From: Rhodocyclaceae bacterium
GTDB taxonomy: Bacteria > Pseudomonadota > Gammaproteobacteria > Burkholderiales > CAIKXV01
NCBI GenBank assembly: GCA_020248265.1
Contig: JADCHX010000017.1
Span: forward strand, 1 to 64,000
Reading direction: 5' to 3'
Length of the DNA: 64,000 nt
Numbering within the stretch: the first letter of the stretch is position 1; each line of letters begins with the position of its first letter. The translations under genes were made by a program, and so were the position numbers. Below are positions 36,494 through 45,652 of this stretch, piece after piece. Below the pieces are notes generated by a model. That model worked only from the letters and a program-made list of their open reading frames with translations, was not told the origin of the DNA and searched no databases.

Positions 36494-38010
36494 CGCGAAG
36501 CTCCGGAGGACGGGCGCACTGGCGACGACGGGGATTCCCAGCCGCCACCTGCCGCCCGATAAAGGGAAATCCATGCCAGCAGACGGTCGCGGCGCACCTC
36601 GGCGAGCGCGGTGTCTGCCTGCACGGCAGTGCGGCGCGCATCCTCGAGGTCGACCAGGTTGCCCAGGCCGGCCCGGTAGCGCACGCCGGCCGCATCGAAC
36701 GCCTGCCGGTAGCCGGCCGAAGCGATCAGCGCCGACTGTTCCTGTTCGTCTGCATCGGCAAGCCGGAGCAGCGCTTCTTCGACCTCGCGCACCGCAGTGC
36801 GGACCCGCTCGCGGTAGGCGGCTTCGGCGGCGGTGTATGCCGCGCGTGCTGCCGCGACGTTCGCCGCGCGCCGGCCTGCATCGAACAACGGGATGCTCAG
36901 CGTCGGGCCGATCGACCAGGTGGTTGCGTTGATGGTCACGCCGCCGGCCTCCGCGCGCAGCGGGCCGATGCTGCCGGCGAGCGACAGGCTCGGGTAGCGC
37001 GCGGCCTCGGCCTTGCCGATGTCGGCGCTGGCGGCTGCGAGCTCGCGCTCCAGTGCGGCCAGGTCAGGACGCTGGCGCAGTACCTCGGCCGGCAGGCGGT
37101 CCACCTGGAAGCGCTGCGGTTGCGGCAGGCGCGCGCTCGCCTGGGCGAGCCGCGTGCGCAGCGCGGGCTCGTCGCGTGCGGTCAGCACGACCAGTGACTT
37201 CAGCAGCACCTCGCATTCGGTACGCTGCCGCGACAGCCGGGTCGCGGCATCGGCCGCGCTCGCGCGCGCCAGCGCAACGGTCGAGGGTGCCTGCAGTCCG
37301 GCGCTGCCGGTGATCGCGGTGAGCCGGGCGGTCTCGGCACGCGAACGCGCATCGTCTTCGGTGAGTTCCAGCTGGCGTTCGCAGTGGCGCAGCCCGACAT
37401 AGGCATTACCCACTTCGGCGGCGAGGGCGACCTGCGCATCCTGCCACTGCGCTTCCCGGGCGAGCAGGCGCGCCACCGCGCCTTCCCGGCTGCGTCCGAT
37501 CGCACCGAACAGGTCGATCTCCCAGCTCGACTGTGCCTGTGCCTGCGCCAGCGTGCGCAGGATCACCGGCCCACCGAAGCTGACTGCGCCGCGGCTCGCC
37601 GCGACGCTGGCGTCGAGGTCTGGCAGCAGCCTTGCCTGTGCCGACGACAGGTCGCTGCGCGCCTGCGCGATGCGCAGTGCGGCCTGGGCGAGTGTGCTGC
37701 TTGCGTCCTGGGCAGAACCGATCAGTTCCGCCAGCAGCGGGTCGTCGAACTGCTGCCACCAGCCACGCAGCAGTTCGCCGCTCGCCGCGCGGATCTCGGC
37801 CTGCGGCGCCGACGCGCCCGGCAGGGACGGAACATCAGCGGCAGCCGGTGCAGGCTTCGGCAGCCCGCGCACCTGCCAGCGCGCTGGCGGGGCGGCCTCG
37901 CTCGACGGACCCCGGTAGTCTGGGCCGACCGGAAAGGGTGCTGCGCATCCAGCCACCAGGACCGCCAGCGGCAGCAGCGTCGCATACGATCGACGCGCGC
38001 CCACCTTCAT
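36490..38010 (-). CDS. NodT/OprM-family outer-membrane efflux lipoprotein
   Basis: 506 aa. The signal sequence ends in the lipobox LVAGC (Cys22). GPDY and GWWQQFDDPLL follow as in OprM, then two long TolC-type coiled-coil repeats. Outer-membrane exit duct of the tripartite pump. Its start codon overlaps the repressor gene's stop by 4 bases, so all four genes are translationally linked. Confidence 0.93.
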   Translation of the reverse strand: MKVGARRSYATLLPLAVLVAGCAAPFPVGPDYRGPSSEAAPPARWQVRGLPKPAPAAADVPSLPGASAPQAEIRAASGELLRGWWQQFDDPLLAELIGSAQDASSTLAQAALRIAQARSDLSSAQARLLPDLDASVAASRGAVSFGGPVILRTLAQAQAQSSWEIDLFGAIGRSREGAVARLLAREAQWQDAQVALAAEVGNAYVGLRHCERQLELTEDDARSRAETARLTAITGSAGLQAPSTVALARASAADAATRLSRQRTECEVLLKSLVVLTARDEPALRTRLAQASARLPQPQRFQVDRLPAEVLRQRPDLAALERELAAASADIGKAEAARYPSLSLAGSIGPLRAEAGGVTINATTWSIGPTLSIPLFDAGRRAANVAAARAAYTAAEAAYRERVRTAVREVEEALLRLADADEQEQSALIASAGYRQAFDAAGVRYRAGLGNLVDLEDARRTAVQADTALAEVRRDRLLAWISLYRAAGGGWESPSSPVRPSSGASR

Positions 38011-38690
38011 CGCGCACCCCGGCGCTGCGCAGGACGTGGCTGCGCGGCGCGCCGCCGGCGCTCGGCTTCGATCATGGCCAGGGCGCTTTCGGCGAGCGAA
38101 TCGGCGAGCGCATCGATCGCATCGGGCCCGTCCATCACCTCCGGCGCGAGCGCCTGCACGATGTCCTGTGCCACGAAGAAATGGATGCCCATGCCGATGA
38201 TCGCGAACACCAGCCGCTGCAGTTCCAGGTCGGGCTCGCGCAGGCCGAACTCGGCGCACAGGACGCGCAGCACGCCCTCGTGCTGGGGCCGCAGTTCGTT
38301 CTCGATCATCTCCGCCCAGAGCCCGGTCGGCTCGACGATCTCGCGGAAATGCAGGCGGATCACCTGCTGCGTCGCTTCACCCTGCTTCAACGGGGTGAGC
38401 AACTCCCGGAAGAAGCCGTGCATCAGCTCCGGCAGCGGCACCGTGCCTGGCTCGGGCATCGCGCCCTGGCACTGTTCGCCCAGTGGTTCGAAGAAGGCCG
38501 CACGGTACAGGCCGGCCTTGTCGCCGAAGTAGTAGCCGACGGCGGAGACGTTGGCACCGGCCGCCTGGGCGATGTCGCGCACGCTGGTGCGTTCGAAGCC
38601 GCTGGCGGCGAACAGGCGCAGCGCGGCGTACAGCAGCCTTTCGCGGGCCTGTGCGCCGTCGGAACGGGCGGCCACGGTCGGTGGGGACAC
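38007..38690 (-). CDS. TetR/AcrR-family repressor, CecR-like
   Basis: 227 aa. N-terminal helix-turn-helix RLFAASGFERTSVRDIAQAAG and NVSAVGYYFGDKAGLYRAAF at about residues 25-65. The C-terminal ligand domain resembles the DUF1956 (CecR/YbiH) type. GTG start at 38690. It precedes and overlaps the pump genes, and a strong palindromic operator lies 19 bases upstream, so it most likely represses its own operon until an inducer binds. Confidence 0.92.
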   Translation of the reverse strand: MSPPTVAARSDGAQARERLLYAALRLFAASGFERTSVRDIAQAAGANVSAVGYYFGDKAGLYRAAFFEPLGEQCQGAMPEPGTVPLPELMHGFFRELLTPLKQGEATQQVIRLHFREIVEPTGLWAEMIENELRPQHEGVLRVLCAEFGLREPDLELQRLVFAIIGMGIHFFVAQDIVQALAPEVMDGPDAIDALADSLAESALAMIEAERRRRAAQPRPAQRRGAR

Positions 38691-38708
38691 GATCGACTCC
38701 GGATCTAG

Positions 38709-38749
38709 TTGAAACAGTTGTTTGAACTCTATTCAAACAACTGTTTGAA
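38709..38749. promoter_or_regulatory. Double palindromic operator for the TetR-type repressor
   Basis: Two 18-base arms (38709-38726 and 38732-38749) are inverted copies of each other with one mismatch, separated by 5 bases. Each arm is itself a palindrome of the form AAACA-NN-TGTTT. Its AT-richness contrasts with the surroundings. It sits immediately upstream of the repressor start and probably overlaps the operon promoter. Confidence 0.8.
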
Positions 38750-38830
38750 GTCAATCGATCGCATCTGACCGGCGGGCGGCGATCGACCGCGTACCCTGCC
38801 TGCTGCAGCCCGGGAGACGGGGGACGCCGC

Positions 38831-39532
38831 TCAGAACCGCCGGATCAGCGTCATGCGTTCGCCGTCGCGCTGCATCTCGACGCGGTTGAGGAAGCTCATC
38901 CCGAGCAGGATCACCGGCAGGTTGTCGCCTTCGTGCACCGAGGCATCTACGTTCGACAGCGTGATCTCGCCGACACGTACGCTGGCCAGGGTCACCCGGT
39001 ACACCGGTACCGTGCCGTTGGCGGTCGAGGTCAAGCCACGCTGGCCCTGCATGAAGTTGATGCCGAGCCGCCGCGCGGTGGCGTTCGACATCGAGATGAA
39101 GCTCGCGCCGGTGTCGACCAGCACCTTCACCGTCGAGCCGTTGATCTCGGCATTTGCCCAGAAATGTCCGCGGCCGTCCGAGAGGAGGACGGCCTGCTGC
39201 CGGCCGGCGGTGGAGCGCTGTGCAGCGATCGATTGCCCGATCGACAGGGTCTCGAGCCGGCCGTTGACCTCGACCACCGCCTGCTGGCTGTTCGCCGAGA
39301 CCAGACGTACGCCCTCCGGCGTCGCCTGCCCTGCTTTCAGCGTGCGCGGATTGCCGCCGTTGATCACCAGCACCGCGCTGTCGGAGAACAGGCCGATCAC
39401 GTTCACGTCGACGCGCGCCGGCTGTGCCGCTGCCAGACCGCAGACCCCGGCCAGAAGCGGCAGCAACAAGGACGGCAGCATCGCCCGCCACGCGCGGTGC
39501 AGCCGGCGGCGCACCGGTGAGACGGCGGGCAT
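38831..39532 (-). CDS. Retropepsin-like aspartic protease (clan AA, TIGR02281-like)
   Basis: 233 aa from ATG 39532 (or 185 residues from the methionine at 39481). Arg-rich N-terminus followed by the hydrophobic stretch MLPSLLLPLLAGVCGLAAAQ, a signal peptide or membrane anchor. The catalytic half-site VLVDTGASFISMS lies in the C-terminal third and ILLGMSFLNR closes the fold. Members act as homodimers, probably in the periplasm; substrate unknown. The start is uncertain because neither site has a clear Shine-Dalgarno. Divergent from the amidotransferase gene. Confidence 0.85.
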   Translation of the reverse strand: MPAVSPVRRRLHRAWRAMLPSLLLPLLAGVCGLAAAQPARVDVNVIGLFSDSAVLVINGGNPRTLKAGQATPEGVRLVSANSQQAVVEVNGRLETLSIGQSIAAQRSTAGRQQAVLLSDGRGHFWANAEINGSTVKVLVDTGASFISMSNATARRLGINFMQGQRGLTSTANGTVPVYRVTLASVRVGEITLSNVDASVHEGDNLPVILLGMSFLNRVEMQRDGERMTLIRRF

Positions 39533-39623
39533 CCGTGACCCGCACAGGCCAGGCCTGTCTGCGAGCAGGTGCACGATGCCTCGGGACCGATCGGCTACCA
39601 TGGTGTTCCTGGAGGACAGTTGC

Positions 39624-40328
39624 ATGAAAGCGGTTGCGATTTTCCGTCATGCCCGTACCGAGGGGCCGGGGCATTTTGCCACGTTCCTCGATGCCCGCCG
39701 GATTCCCTGGACAATCATCGCCATCGACCAGGCGCAGACGGTCCCGGTCGACCCCTCGGCGTTCTGCGGGCTCGCCTTCATGGGCGGTCCGATGAGCGTC
39801 AACGATCCACTGCCCTGGATCCCGCCCGCGCTGGAACTGATCCGCCGGGCGGTTGCCGCCGACATCCCGGTGATCGGCCATTGCCTGGGCGGCCAGTTGA
39901 TTTCGCGCGCCCTCGGCGGCGTGGTCAGCCGTAATCCGGTGAAGGAGATCGGCTGGGGCGAGGTGGCCATCGAACCGACGCCGGCGGCAGCGCACTGGTT
40001 CGGCAAGCGCAGCGCGTTCCGCTCCTTCCACTGGCACGGCGAGACCTTCACCATCCCGCCCGGTGCGACCCGGCTGGCCTCCAGCCAGTGGTGCCTCAAC
40101 CAGGTCTATGCGCTCGGCCCCCATCTGGGCATGCAGTGCCATGTCGAGATGACCGAACAGATGGTGCGTGTCTGGGCGCGTGGCGGCTGGCGCGAGATCG
40201 CCGACAACCCGGTGCCCTCGGTGATGTCGGCCGAGGCCATGCAGGATGACCTGCAGGCAAGGGTCGAGGCGCTGCACGAGGTGGCCGATGGCCTCTACAG
40301 CCGCTGGATCACCGGCCTGAAGCCATAG
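39624..40328 (+). CDS. Class I glutamine amidotransferase-like protein
   Basis: 234 aa, GMP-synthase-like GATase1 fold. Catalytic nucleophile in IGHCLGGQLISRALGG, and partners His/Glu in MQCHVEMTEQM. Stand-alone members of this family often act on gamma-glutamyl compounds or are of unknown substrate. GGAGGA lies 8 bases before ATG 39624. No synthetase partner is adjacent. Convergent with yajQ. Confidence 0.87.
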   Translation: MKAVAIFRHARTEGPGHFATFLDARRIPWTIIAIDQAQTVPVDPSAFCGLAFMGGPMSVNDPLPWIPPALELIRRAVAADIPVIGHCLGGQLISRALGGVVSRNPVKEIGWGEVAIEPTPAAAHWFGKRSAFRSFHWHGETFTIPPGATRLASSQWCLNQVYALGPHLGMQCHVEMTEQMVRVWARGGWREIADNPVPSVMSAEAMQDDLQARVEALHEVADGLYSRWITGLKP

Positions 40329-40349
40329 CGGGCGCGGCGCCGCGCCCGC
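40328..40349. terminator. Perfect GC palindrome between convergent genes
   Basis: A 22-base perfect palindrome of GCGGGCGCGGC and its complement starts at the last base of the amidotransferase stop codon and ends 6 bases before the yajQ stop. Likely a shared two-way transcription stop, although no T-run follows. Confidence 0.45.
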
Positions 40350-40355
40350 CGCGGC

Positions 40356-40847
40356 TCAGTCGCGGAAGTTCTCGAACTGCACCGGATAGTCGGTGATGCT
40401 CTTCTTCACCAGTGCGATCGCCTCCTGCAGGGTGTCGCGCTTGGCACCGGAGACCCGTACTGCATCGCCCTGGATGCTGCCCTGGACCTTCATCTTGCTG
40501 TCCTTGAGCAGCTTCACGATCTCCTTGGCACGCGGCGCTTCGATGCCGGTGCGCACCTTGACCACCTGCCTGGCCTTGTTGCCGCCCACCTTCTGCAGAT
40601 CGCCGTTCTCGAGGCAGCGGATATCGACGCCGCGCTTCGTGAGCTTGCCGATGAGGACATCGCGCACCTGCTCGACCTTGAACTCGTCATCGGCGAACAG
40701 CGTGAGCGTCTTCTCTTTCTCGTTCCACTCGACGCGCGCGTCGGAGCCCTTGAAGTCGAAGCGGTTGGTGATTTCCTTGTTGGCCTGGTCGAGTGCGTTG
40801 TTCACCTCGACCTGGTTCACTTCCGAGACGATGTCGAACGAGGGCAT
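40356..40847 (-). CDS. yajQ: YajQ-family nucleotide-binding protein
   Basis: 163 aa, family-typical. It begins [21 protein letters not shown] and has [13 protein letters not shown] and [18 protein letters not shown]. Homologues bind tRNA/nucleotides, and in Xanthomonas a YajQ protein binds cyclic di-GMP. The window also encodes a GGDEF-EAL protein at 61.7 kb, so a c-di-GMP link is possible but only by inference. Confidence 0.94.
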   Translation of the reverse strand: MPSFDIVSEVNQVEVNNALDQANKEITNRFDFKGSDARVEWNEKEKTLTLFADDEFKVEQVRDVLIGKLTKRGVDIRCLENGDLQKVGGNKARQVVKVRTGIEAPRAKEIVKLLKDSKMKVQGSIQGDAVRVSGAKRDTLQEAIALVKKSITDYPVQFENFRD

Positions 40848-40891
40848 GGCGGCAAGGGGTATCTTCGGGTGAGGATGACCGCATTGTAGCG

Positions 40892-41815
40892 TCAGGGCCG
40901 GCCCGTCGCGGCCGGCTCGAGGGCGCGGCCCTGCGCCGGTACGACCGCGATCGCGATGACCGGTTCGCCGAGGGCAATGACGCCGAGCGGCTCGATCGCC
41001 GCCGTGCCGAGGTCGAGTCGATAGAGTTCGCTGCGGCTACCCCGCGCCACACAGAGCAGCGCCAGCCGCGTGCCGACCGCGCCGAGGGACAGAGGGCCGC
41101 TGCCGAGGTCGATCGTCAGCGCGCCTACCGCGTAGACGTCCCCGCTTTCCGGGGGCGCAGCTTCGGAGGCGCGCCGCGGTGAACCCTGTGTGACCAGCGT
41201 GCGTGTGTCCCGGTCGATCGCATATTGCGTCGTGCTGGCTGGGCGCCGGCCGCTGCCCGGCGTGTACACGATCGCAGCCGCAGCCAGGCGCGGCACCCGT
41301 CCCTGCTCGAATTCACCTTCCGCATAGCCGAGTGTGCGGTCTGACTGCACCCCGGCAGCAGCGGGGTCTCCATCCACTGCCAGGCCGGTGTCCGGGTCCA
41401 GGCGAAGGTTGTAGCCGCCGGTGGTGACCAGCCGGATGCGATCGGTGCCCGGATCGAGTGCGAAACCGATGTCGTCCAGCACGAGGGCGCTCATGCCGCC
41501 TGGCCCCACGCGGGTGGCTACCGCTGTTGCCGGGTCGATCCGGTAGAGCTGACCCGCGGTGCCGAGCGCATAGAGTCTGCCGTCCGCCGGACGGAAATCG
41601 AGCCCTGCGATCTGTTCACCCTGGTGCATCCCGACGATCTGGCGCTCGCTGGCAACACGGGAGGGCGACGCCGGATCGAGGCGGAGCAGCCGGTTCGACT
41701 GCGTTGCAGCGAACACCGTCTCGCGCGCCCCCCCCTCGATCGGCAGGCCTGCACAGCCTGACAGCAGGGCGCACAGCAGTGCGGCATGCAGCGCGCAGCG
41801 TACGACGGATACCAT
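40892..41815 (-). CDS. DUF4394-domain lipoprotein
   Basis: 307 aa. Signal peptide with lipobox LLSGC (Cys21), then a beta-propeller-like repeat domain: [41 protein letters not shown], and further blocks ending [15 protein letters not shown]. This matches DUF4394, for which no function is established. Probably anchored in the outer membrane facing the periplasm. Lies between yajQ and dinB, all leftward but with gaps of 44 and 94 bases. Confidence 0.85.
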   Translation of the reverse strand: MVSVVRCALHAALLCALLSGCAGLPIEGGARETVFAATQSNRLLRLDPASPSRVASERQIVGMHQGEQIAGLDFRPADGRLYALGTAGQLYRIDPATAVATRVGPGGMSALVLDDIGFALDPGTDRIRLVTTGGYNLRLDPDTGLAVDGDPAAAGVQSDRTLGYAEGEFEQGRVPRLAAAAIVYTPGSGRRPASTTQYAIDRDTRTLVTQGSPRRASEAAPPESGDVYAVGALTIDLGSGPLSLGAVGTRLALLCVARGSRSELYRLDLGTAAIEPLGVIALGEPVIAIAVVPAQGRALEPAATGRP

Positions 41816-41909
41816 GGAATCTCCCGGACGGAAACGACGCGCAAAGATACGCCGAGTTCACGGGGCAGGTACGGCGATCGCTGCGTCGCCGGATCCTGTG
41901 GCCCTGCGG

Positions 41910-43139
41910 TCAGTCGAACAGCGTGCGATTGAGGCCGACGCTGCTGTCGGCGGTGCCGGTACCGGCCAGGTTGGCTGCAGTGGCGGGTACCAGGCCACCG
42001 ATACGCACGCCGAGCAGGCGCAGGCGCCGCTCCAGCGGCACGCGCCTCAGACATTCGCCGGCGGCACGCCGGATCATCCGCGCATCCTGTGTCGGACGGT
42101 CGATCGTGCGGTCGCGGGTGACCTGGGTGAAGTCGTCGTAACGCAGCTTCAGGCCGATCGTGCGCCCGGCGTACCCTTTGCGCGCAAGGTCGCCGGCCAG
42201 CCGCTCGCACAGTTCGGTGAACAGGGACGACAGCTGCGCGCGGTCGCGCACCGGATGCAGGTCGCGCTCGAAGGTGGTTTCACGGCTGATCGACTTCGGT
42301 TCGCTGAAGGTGACTACTGGACGATCGTCGCGCCCGTGCGCGGCCTCGTGCATCCAGAGGCCGAAGCTGCGGCCGAAGTGTTCGACCAGCCATCCCGGGT
42401 CGGCGGCCGCGAGTTCGCCGATGGTGCGGATGCCGAGGGCCTCCAGCTTCGCGCCAGCCTTCGGCCCGATGCCGTTCACCTTGCGTACCGCCAGCGGCCA
42501 GATGCGGGACGGCACCTCGTCTGCGGTGATCACGGTGATGCCCCCGGGCTTGTCGAGGTCCGAGGCGATCTTCGCCAGGAGCTTGTTCGGCGTCACGCCG
42601 ACCGAGCAGGACAGTCCGGTCGCCGCGCGCACCGCGGCCTGTATCTCTACGGCCAGAGCCCGGGCGGCGCGCCACGGATCCGGCCGCCCCGCGAGCTGCG
42701 CGGTGAAGTCGATGTAGATCTCGTCGATGCCCCGGTCCTCGATCTGGGGTGCCAGCAGGCGTACCGCGTCCTTGAAGCGGCGCGAGTACATCCGGTAGCG
42801 CTCGAAGTCCGCCGGCAGCAGCAACGCGTCCGGTGCCAGTCGTGCGGCCTTCATCAGCCCCATGCCCGAGTGCACGCCCAGTGCCCGTGCTTCGTAGGTC
42901 GCGGTGGTGATCACGCCGCGCCCGGCGTAGTCGCGCAGGACGGGGACGGTACCGGCATCCACGGGATCGTCCGGGCCGGACCCGGGGGCGGCAGCGATGC
43001 GACGGCGGCCGCCGATCACCACCGGTCGTCCGCGCAGCGCGGGATGGCGCAGCAGTTCCACCGACGCGTAGAACGCGTCCATGTCGAGGTGCGCGACCAT
43101 GCGGCCGGCTCCGTCCGGGCTGCCGGCCGCCTCAGGCAT
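41910..43139 (-). CDS. dinB: DNA polymerase IV (Y-family)
   Basis: 409 aa, error-prone translesion polymerase. Metal-binding acids are in HLDMDAFYASVE (first 30 residues) and DRGIDEIYIDFT (SIDE-type motif). Little-finger domain at the C-terminus, ending LNRTLFD, a possible clamp-binding tail. An insertion of about 24 residues (Gly/Pro/Asp-rich, residues about 47-72) separates the fingers strands before GVITTATYEAR; E. coli DinB lacks it. ATG 43139 overlaps the upstream transporter stop by 8 bases. No LexA box recognised. Confidence 0.93.
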   Translation of the reverse strand: MPEAAGSPDGAGRMVAHLDMDAFYASVELLRHPALRGRPVVIGGRRRIAAAPGSGPDDPVDAGTVPVLRDYAGRGVITTATYEARALGVHSGMGLMKAARLAPDALLLPADFERYRMYSRRFKDAVRLLAPQIEDRGIDEIYIDFTAQLAGRPDPWRAARALAVEIQAAVRAATGLSCSVGVTPNKLLAKIASDLDKPGGITVITADEVPSRIWPLAVRKVNGIGPKAGAKLEALGIRTIGELAAADPGWLVEHFGRSFGLWMHEAAHGRDDRPVVTFSEPKSISRETTFERDLHPVRDRAQLSSLFTELCERLAGDLARKGYAGRTIGLKLRYDDFTQVTRDRTIDRPTQDARMIRRAAGECLRRVPLERRLRLLGVRIGGLVPATAANLAGTGTADSSVGLNRTLFD

Positions 43140-44049
43140 CCTGCCTGCCGGCGGGCGTACCTGCCGGTGCGCCAGATCCGGAACGCCGGTCGGCGAACAC
43201 CCAGGGCGCAGCGAGGATCAGCACGCCGCCGAGCAGGTCGGGTGCGCGCAGTTCCGCCGCGCCGGCGAGCCAGGACGACCCCGATGCCACGAGCACTTCG
43301 GTGAGCATGATCACCGCCGTCACGTTCGCAGGCAGGCGCGCGGCCCCGTACTGCAGCCCTAGGTTGGCGAGCAGGAACAGCGCGGACCACAGCGCGAGCG
43401 TGGCCAGTGCGCCGCCCGTGCCCAGTACTGGCCAGGCGATGGCGCCGCCCGCCGACAGCAGCGCGGCTGCGGCAACGGGCAGCAACACTGCGCCGCACAG
43501 CATCGACAGCGTGCGCGCGGCTTCGCCGTTCGAGGCGAGCTTGCGCAGCACGACGTTGTTGAGCGCGAAGGCCGCGCCGCCGGCGATCGCCATCCAGTCG
43601 GCCAGGCTGCGCGGCACCGGCAGGCCCATGCCGGGTTCGTACAGCACCAGCATCGCACCCACGAAGCCGGTGGCGATGCGCGCCATCGCGCGTCCGGTGA
43701 ACGGCTCTCCGAGCAGCCAGCGCGCGAGCAGCACCGCCCAGATCGGCATCAGGTAAAACAGCAGCACGACGCGCACCACGTCGCCGATCGCCACTGCGCT
43801 GTTGAACAGCGCATTGGTGAGGCCGGAGGCCAGCGCCAGCCAGAGCAGACCGCCGCCCTGCAGGCATTCGCGAAGCGCAGCCGGGCGTGCCGCCGCCAGC
43901 GCGATGGCAGCCACCGCGTAGATGGCACCGGTCGCCCAGAGCGGATGGATGCCGTCGCCGGACAGCGACCGGAAGGGGATCCAGGACAGGCCCCAGACCG
44001 TGGCGTTGGCGAGCAGGCCGGCAACGGCGAGCCAGAGTGCGGACTTCAT
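43132..44049 (-). CDS. DMT-superfamily (EamA) transporter
   Basis: 305 aa with ten hydrophobic helices in two EamA halves (ATVWGLSWIPFRSL at the start; TAVIMLTEVLVASGSSWL near the end). Inner-membrane exporter of unknown substrate. Start ATG 44049 (MKSALWL). A tail rich in Gly/Ala/Pro ends the protein. Overlaps dinB, so transport and polymerase genes share a transcript for no evident functional reason. Divergent from the AEC transporter gene. Confidence 0.87.
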   Translation of the reverse strand: MKSALWLAVAGLLANATVWGLSWIPFRSLSGDGIHPLWATGAIYAVAAIALAAARPAALRECLQGGGLLWLALASGLTNALFNSAVAIGDVVRVVLLFYLMPIWAVLLARWLLGEPFTGRAMARIATGFVGAMLVLYEPGMGLPVPRSLADWMAIAGGAAFALNNVVLRKLASNGEAARTLSMLCGAVLLPVAAAALLSAGGAIAWPVLGTGGALATLALWSALFLLANLGLQYGAARLPANVTAVIMLTEVLVASGSSWLAGAAELRAPDLLGGVLILAAPWVFADRRSGSGAPAGTPAGRQDA

Positions 44050-44147
44050 GGTGCGAGGGTACCGCGCCGGGCACCTGCTGCAGCCGTTTCGGCTACAGTC
44101 CGCGTCACGATGTTTCAGACGATACGCCTGCAGCAGCAACGGCCGCG

Positions 44148-45131
44148 ATGATCGACCTCGCCCGGATCGGCTCGCTGGCGGTCGAGGTGATGCTGCCCCT
44201 GTCGCTGCTCGTCGCGGCCGGCGGCCTGTGGCCGCGCTGGTTCCCGGACACCCCGGTCGAATGGCTGCGTAACCAGTTGTCGCGGCTGACGATGTACCTG
44301 TTCTACCCGGCGATCCTGTTCTCGGTGGCGATGGTCACGCCGATCAGCCGTGAACTGCTCGCGGTCCCGCTGGTGACCGCGCTCGCTGCCGGGGTCGGCG
44401 GGCTGTGCGCCTGGGCGCTGCTCTATCGCACCCGGTTCGGCGCACGGCTGCCGCGGCGCACGCGCGCGGTGCTGGTGATCGGCGCGATGTTCGGAAACAC
44501 CTTCAACATCGGCGTGCCGGTGCTGCTGTTCCTGCATGGCGAGGGCGCGCTTCGCTACGCAGTGTTCAACGACATGCTGATGGTGATGCCGCTGGTATGG
44601 AGCCTCGGCGTCTGGATCTGCACCCGGCTGGGCGTCGACCGGCCCGAAGCGGCACCCGCCCAGGGCCATGCACCGCGCCCGAACGTGTTCACCGTGATGA
44701 TGTCGATGCCGCCGATCTGGGCATTCATCGCCGGTGCCACGCTGCAGCAGACCGGGCTGGTCTACGAGCCGGTGGTCAGCGCCGCGCGCATGATCGGCCA
44801 GCCGACGATCCCGGTGATGCTGTTCGTGCTCGGCCTGACCATCCCGTGGCATGCGCTGACCCCGAAGCGCGAAGTGCTGGCAGCCACCGCGATCAAGCTG
44901 CTGGTGGTGCCGGTCGTGGCGTGGGCGCTCGGGCCGCTGTTCTTCGCGGCGCCGGGCGATGCCCAGTACTCGGCGACCGTACTGGCTGCCGTGCCGGGCA
45001 TGCTGACCCTGCTGATGCTGGCCGACCGCTTCGACCTCGATGCGCCCGAGGCTGCGCTGTTCATCGGCTGGAGCACCATCGTGTTCTGGCTCACGCTGCC
45101 GGTGCTGCTGGGGCTGGGCGTCGTGCGTTGA
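44148..45131 (+). CDS. AEC-family (auxin efflux carrier) permease
   Basis: 327 aa, about ten transmembrane helices with the central hydrophilic loop typical of AEC/MdcF-like carriers. GAMFGNTFNIGVPVLLF and GQPTIPVMLFVLGL are the family's N-G-P motifs. Bacterial members move malonate, malate or other organic acids. Start ATG 44148. Its 3' end overlaps the convergent decarboxylase-like gene by 41 bases. Confidence 0.85.
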   Translation: MIDLARIGSLAVEVMLPLSLLVAAGGLWPRWFPDTPVEWLRNQLSRLTMYLFYPAILFSVAMVTPISRELLAVPLVTALAAGVGGLCAWALLYRTRFGARLPRRTRAVLVIGAMFGNTFNIGVPVLLFLHGEGALRYAVFNDMLMVMPLVWSLGVWICTRLGVDRPEAAPAQGHAPRPNVFTVMMSMPPIWAFIAGATLQQTGLVYEPVVSAARMIGQPTIPVMLFVLGLTIPWHALTPKREVLAATAIKLLVVPVVAWALGPLFFAAPGDAQYSATVLAAVPGMLTLLMLADRFDLDAPEAALFIGWSTIVFWLTLPVLLGLGVVR

Positions 45132-45492
45132 TCACCTCCAGCGCTGCCTTGTGCGCATCGATGCCGGTCGGCAGCCCCGCATAGAGTGTGACCATCAGCA
45201 GCACCTCGCGTACTTCCTCAGCGGTCGCGCCATTGTTCAGCGCGCCGTTCACATGCACCTTGAGCTCGTTCGGCTTGTTCAGCGTTGCAGTGATGCCGAC
45301 CATCGCCAGGCTGCGTGCCTTCATGTCGAGCTGCGGCCTGCTCCAGATGTCGCCGTACGAATAGGCGTTGATGATGTGCTGCAGCGGCTCGCCGAACTCG
45401 CCGAGCTCGCCCATGCGTCGCGCGACGGTCTCGGCGCCGAAGAGCTTTTGCCGAAGCGCGAGCCCGCGCTGGTAGAGGTCGTCAAGGGTCAT
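45091..45492 (-). CDS. Carboxymuconolactone-decarboxylase-family protein
   Basis: 133 aa. Resembles PcaC-type proteins rather than peroxidase AhpD, since no CxxC is present. Core: RPQLDMKARSLAMVGI, HVNGALNNGATAEEVREVLLMVTLYAGLP. PcaC decarboxylates 4-carboxymuconolactone in the protocatechuate branch of beta-ketoadipate metabolism, but many homologues have other or unknown roles. Divergent from the binding-protein gene, with which it shares a 160-base upstream region. Start ATG 45492. Confidence 0.85.
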   Translation of the reverse strand: MTLDDLYQRGLALRQKLFGAETVARRMGELGEFGEPLQHIINAYSYGDIWSRPQLDMKARSLAMVGITATLNKPNELKVHVNGALNNGATAEEVREVLLMVTLYAGLPTGIDAHKAALEVINARRPAPAAPAA

Positions 45493-45652
45493 TGCCTGTC
45501 TCCGTCTCTTTGGGGTGTCGTGTCCCTGCAGTTGCCCCGGGCGCGGTCGCCGGGCCCGCCAGCCTGCCTTGCACCGGGCGCCGCGGGCAGCGTAGGATGC
45601 AGCAAAAGGCAGTAAACAACTACAAGCCCGATTTCCCCAGGAGGATGTCAGC

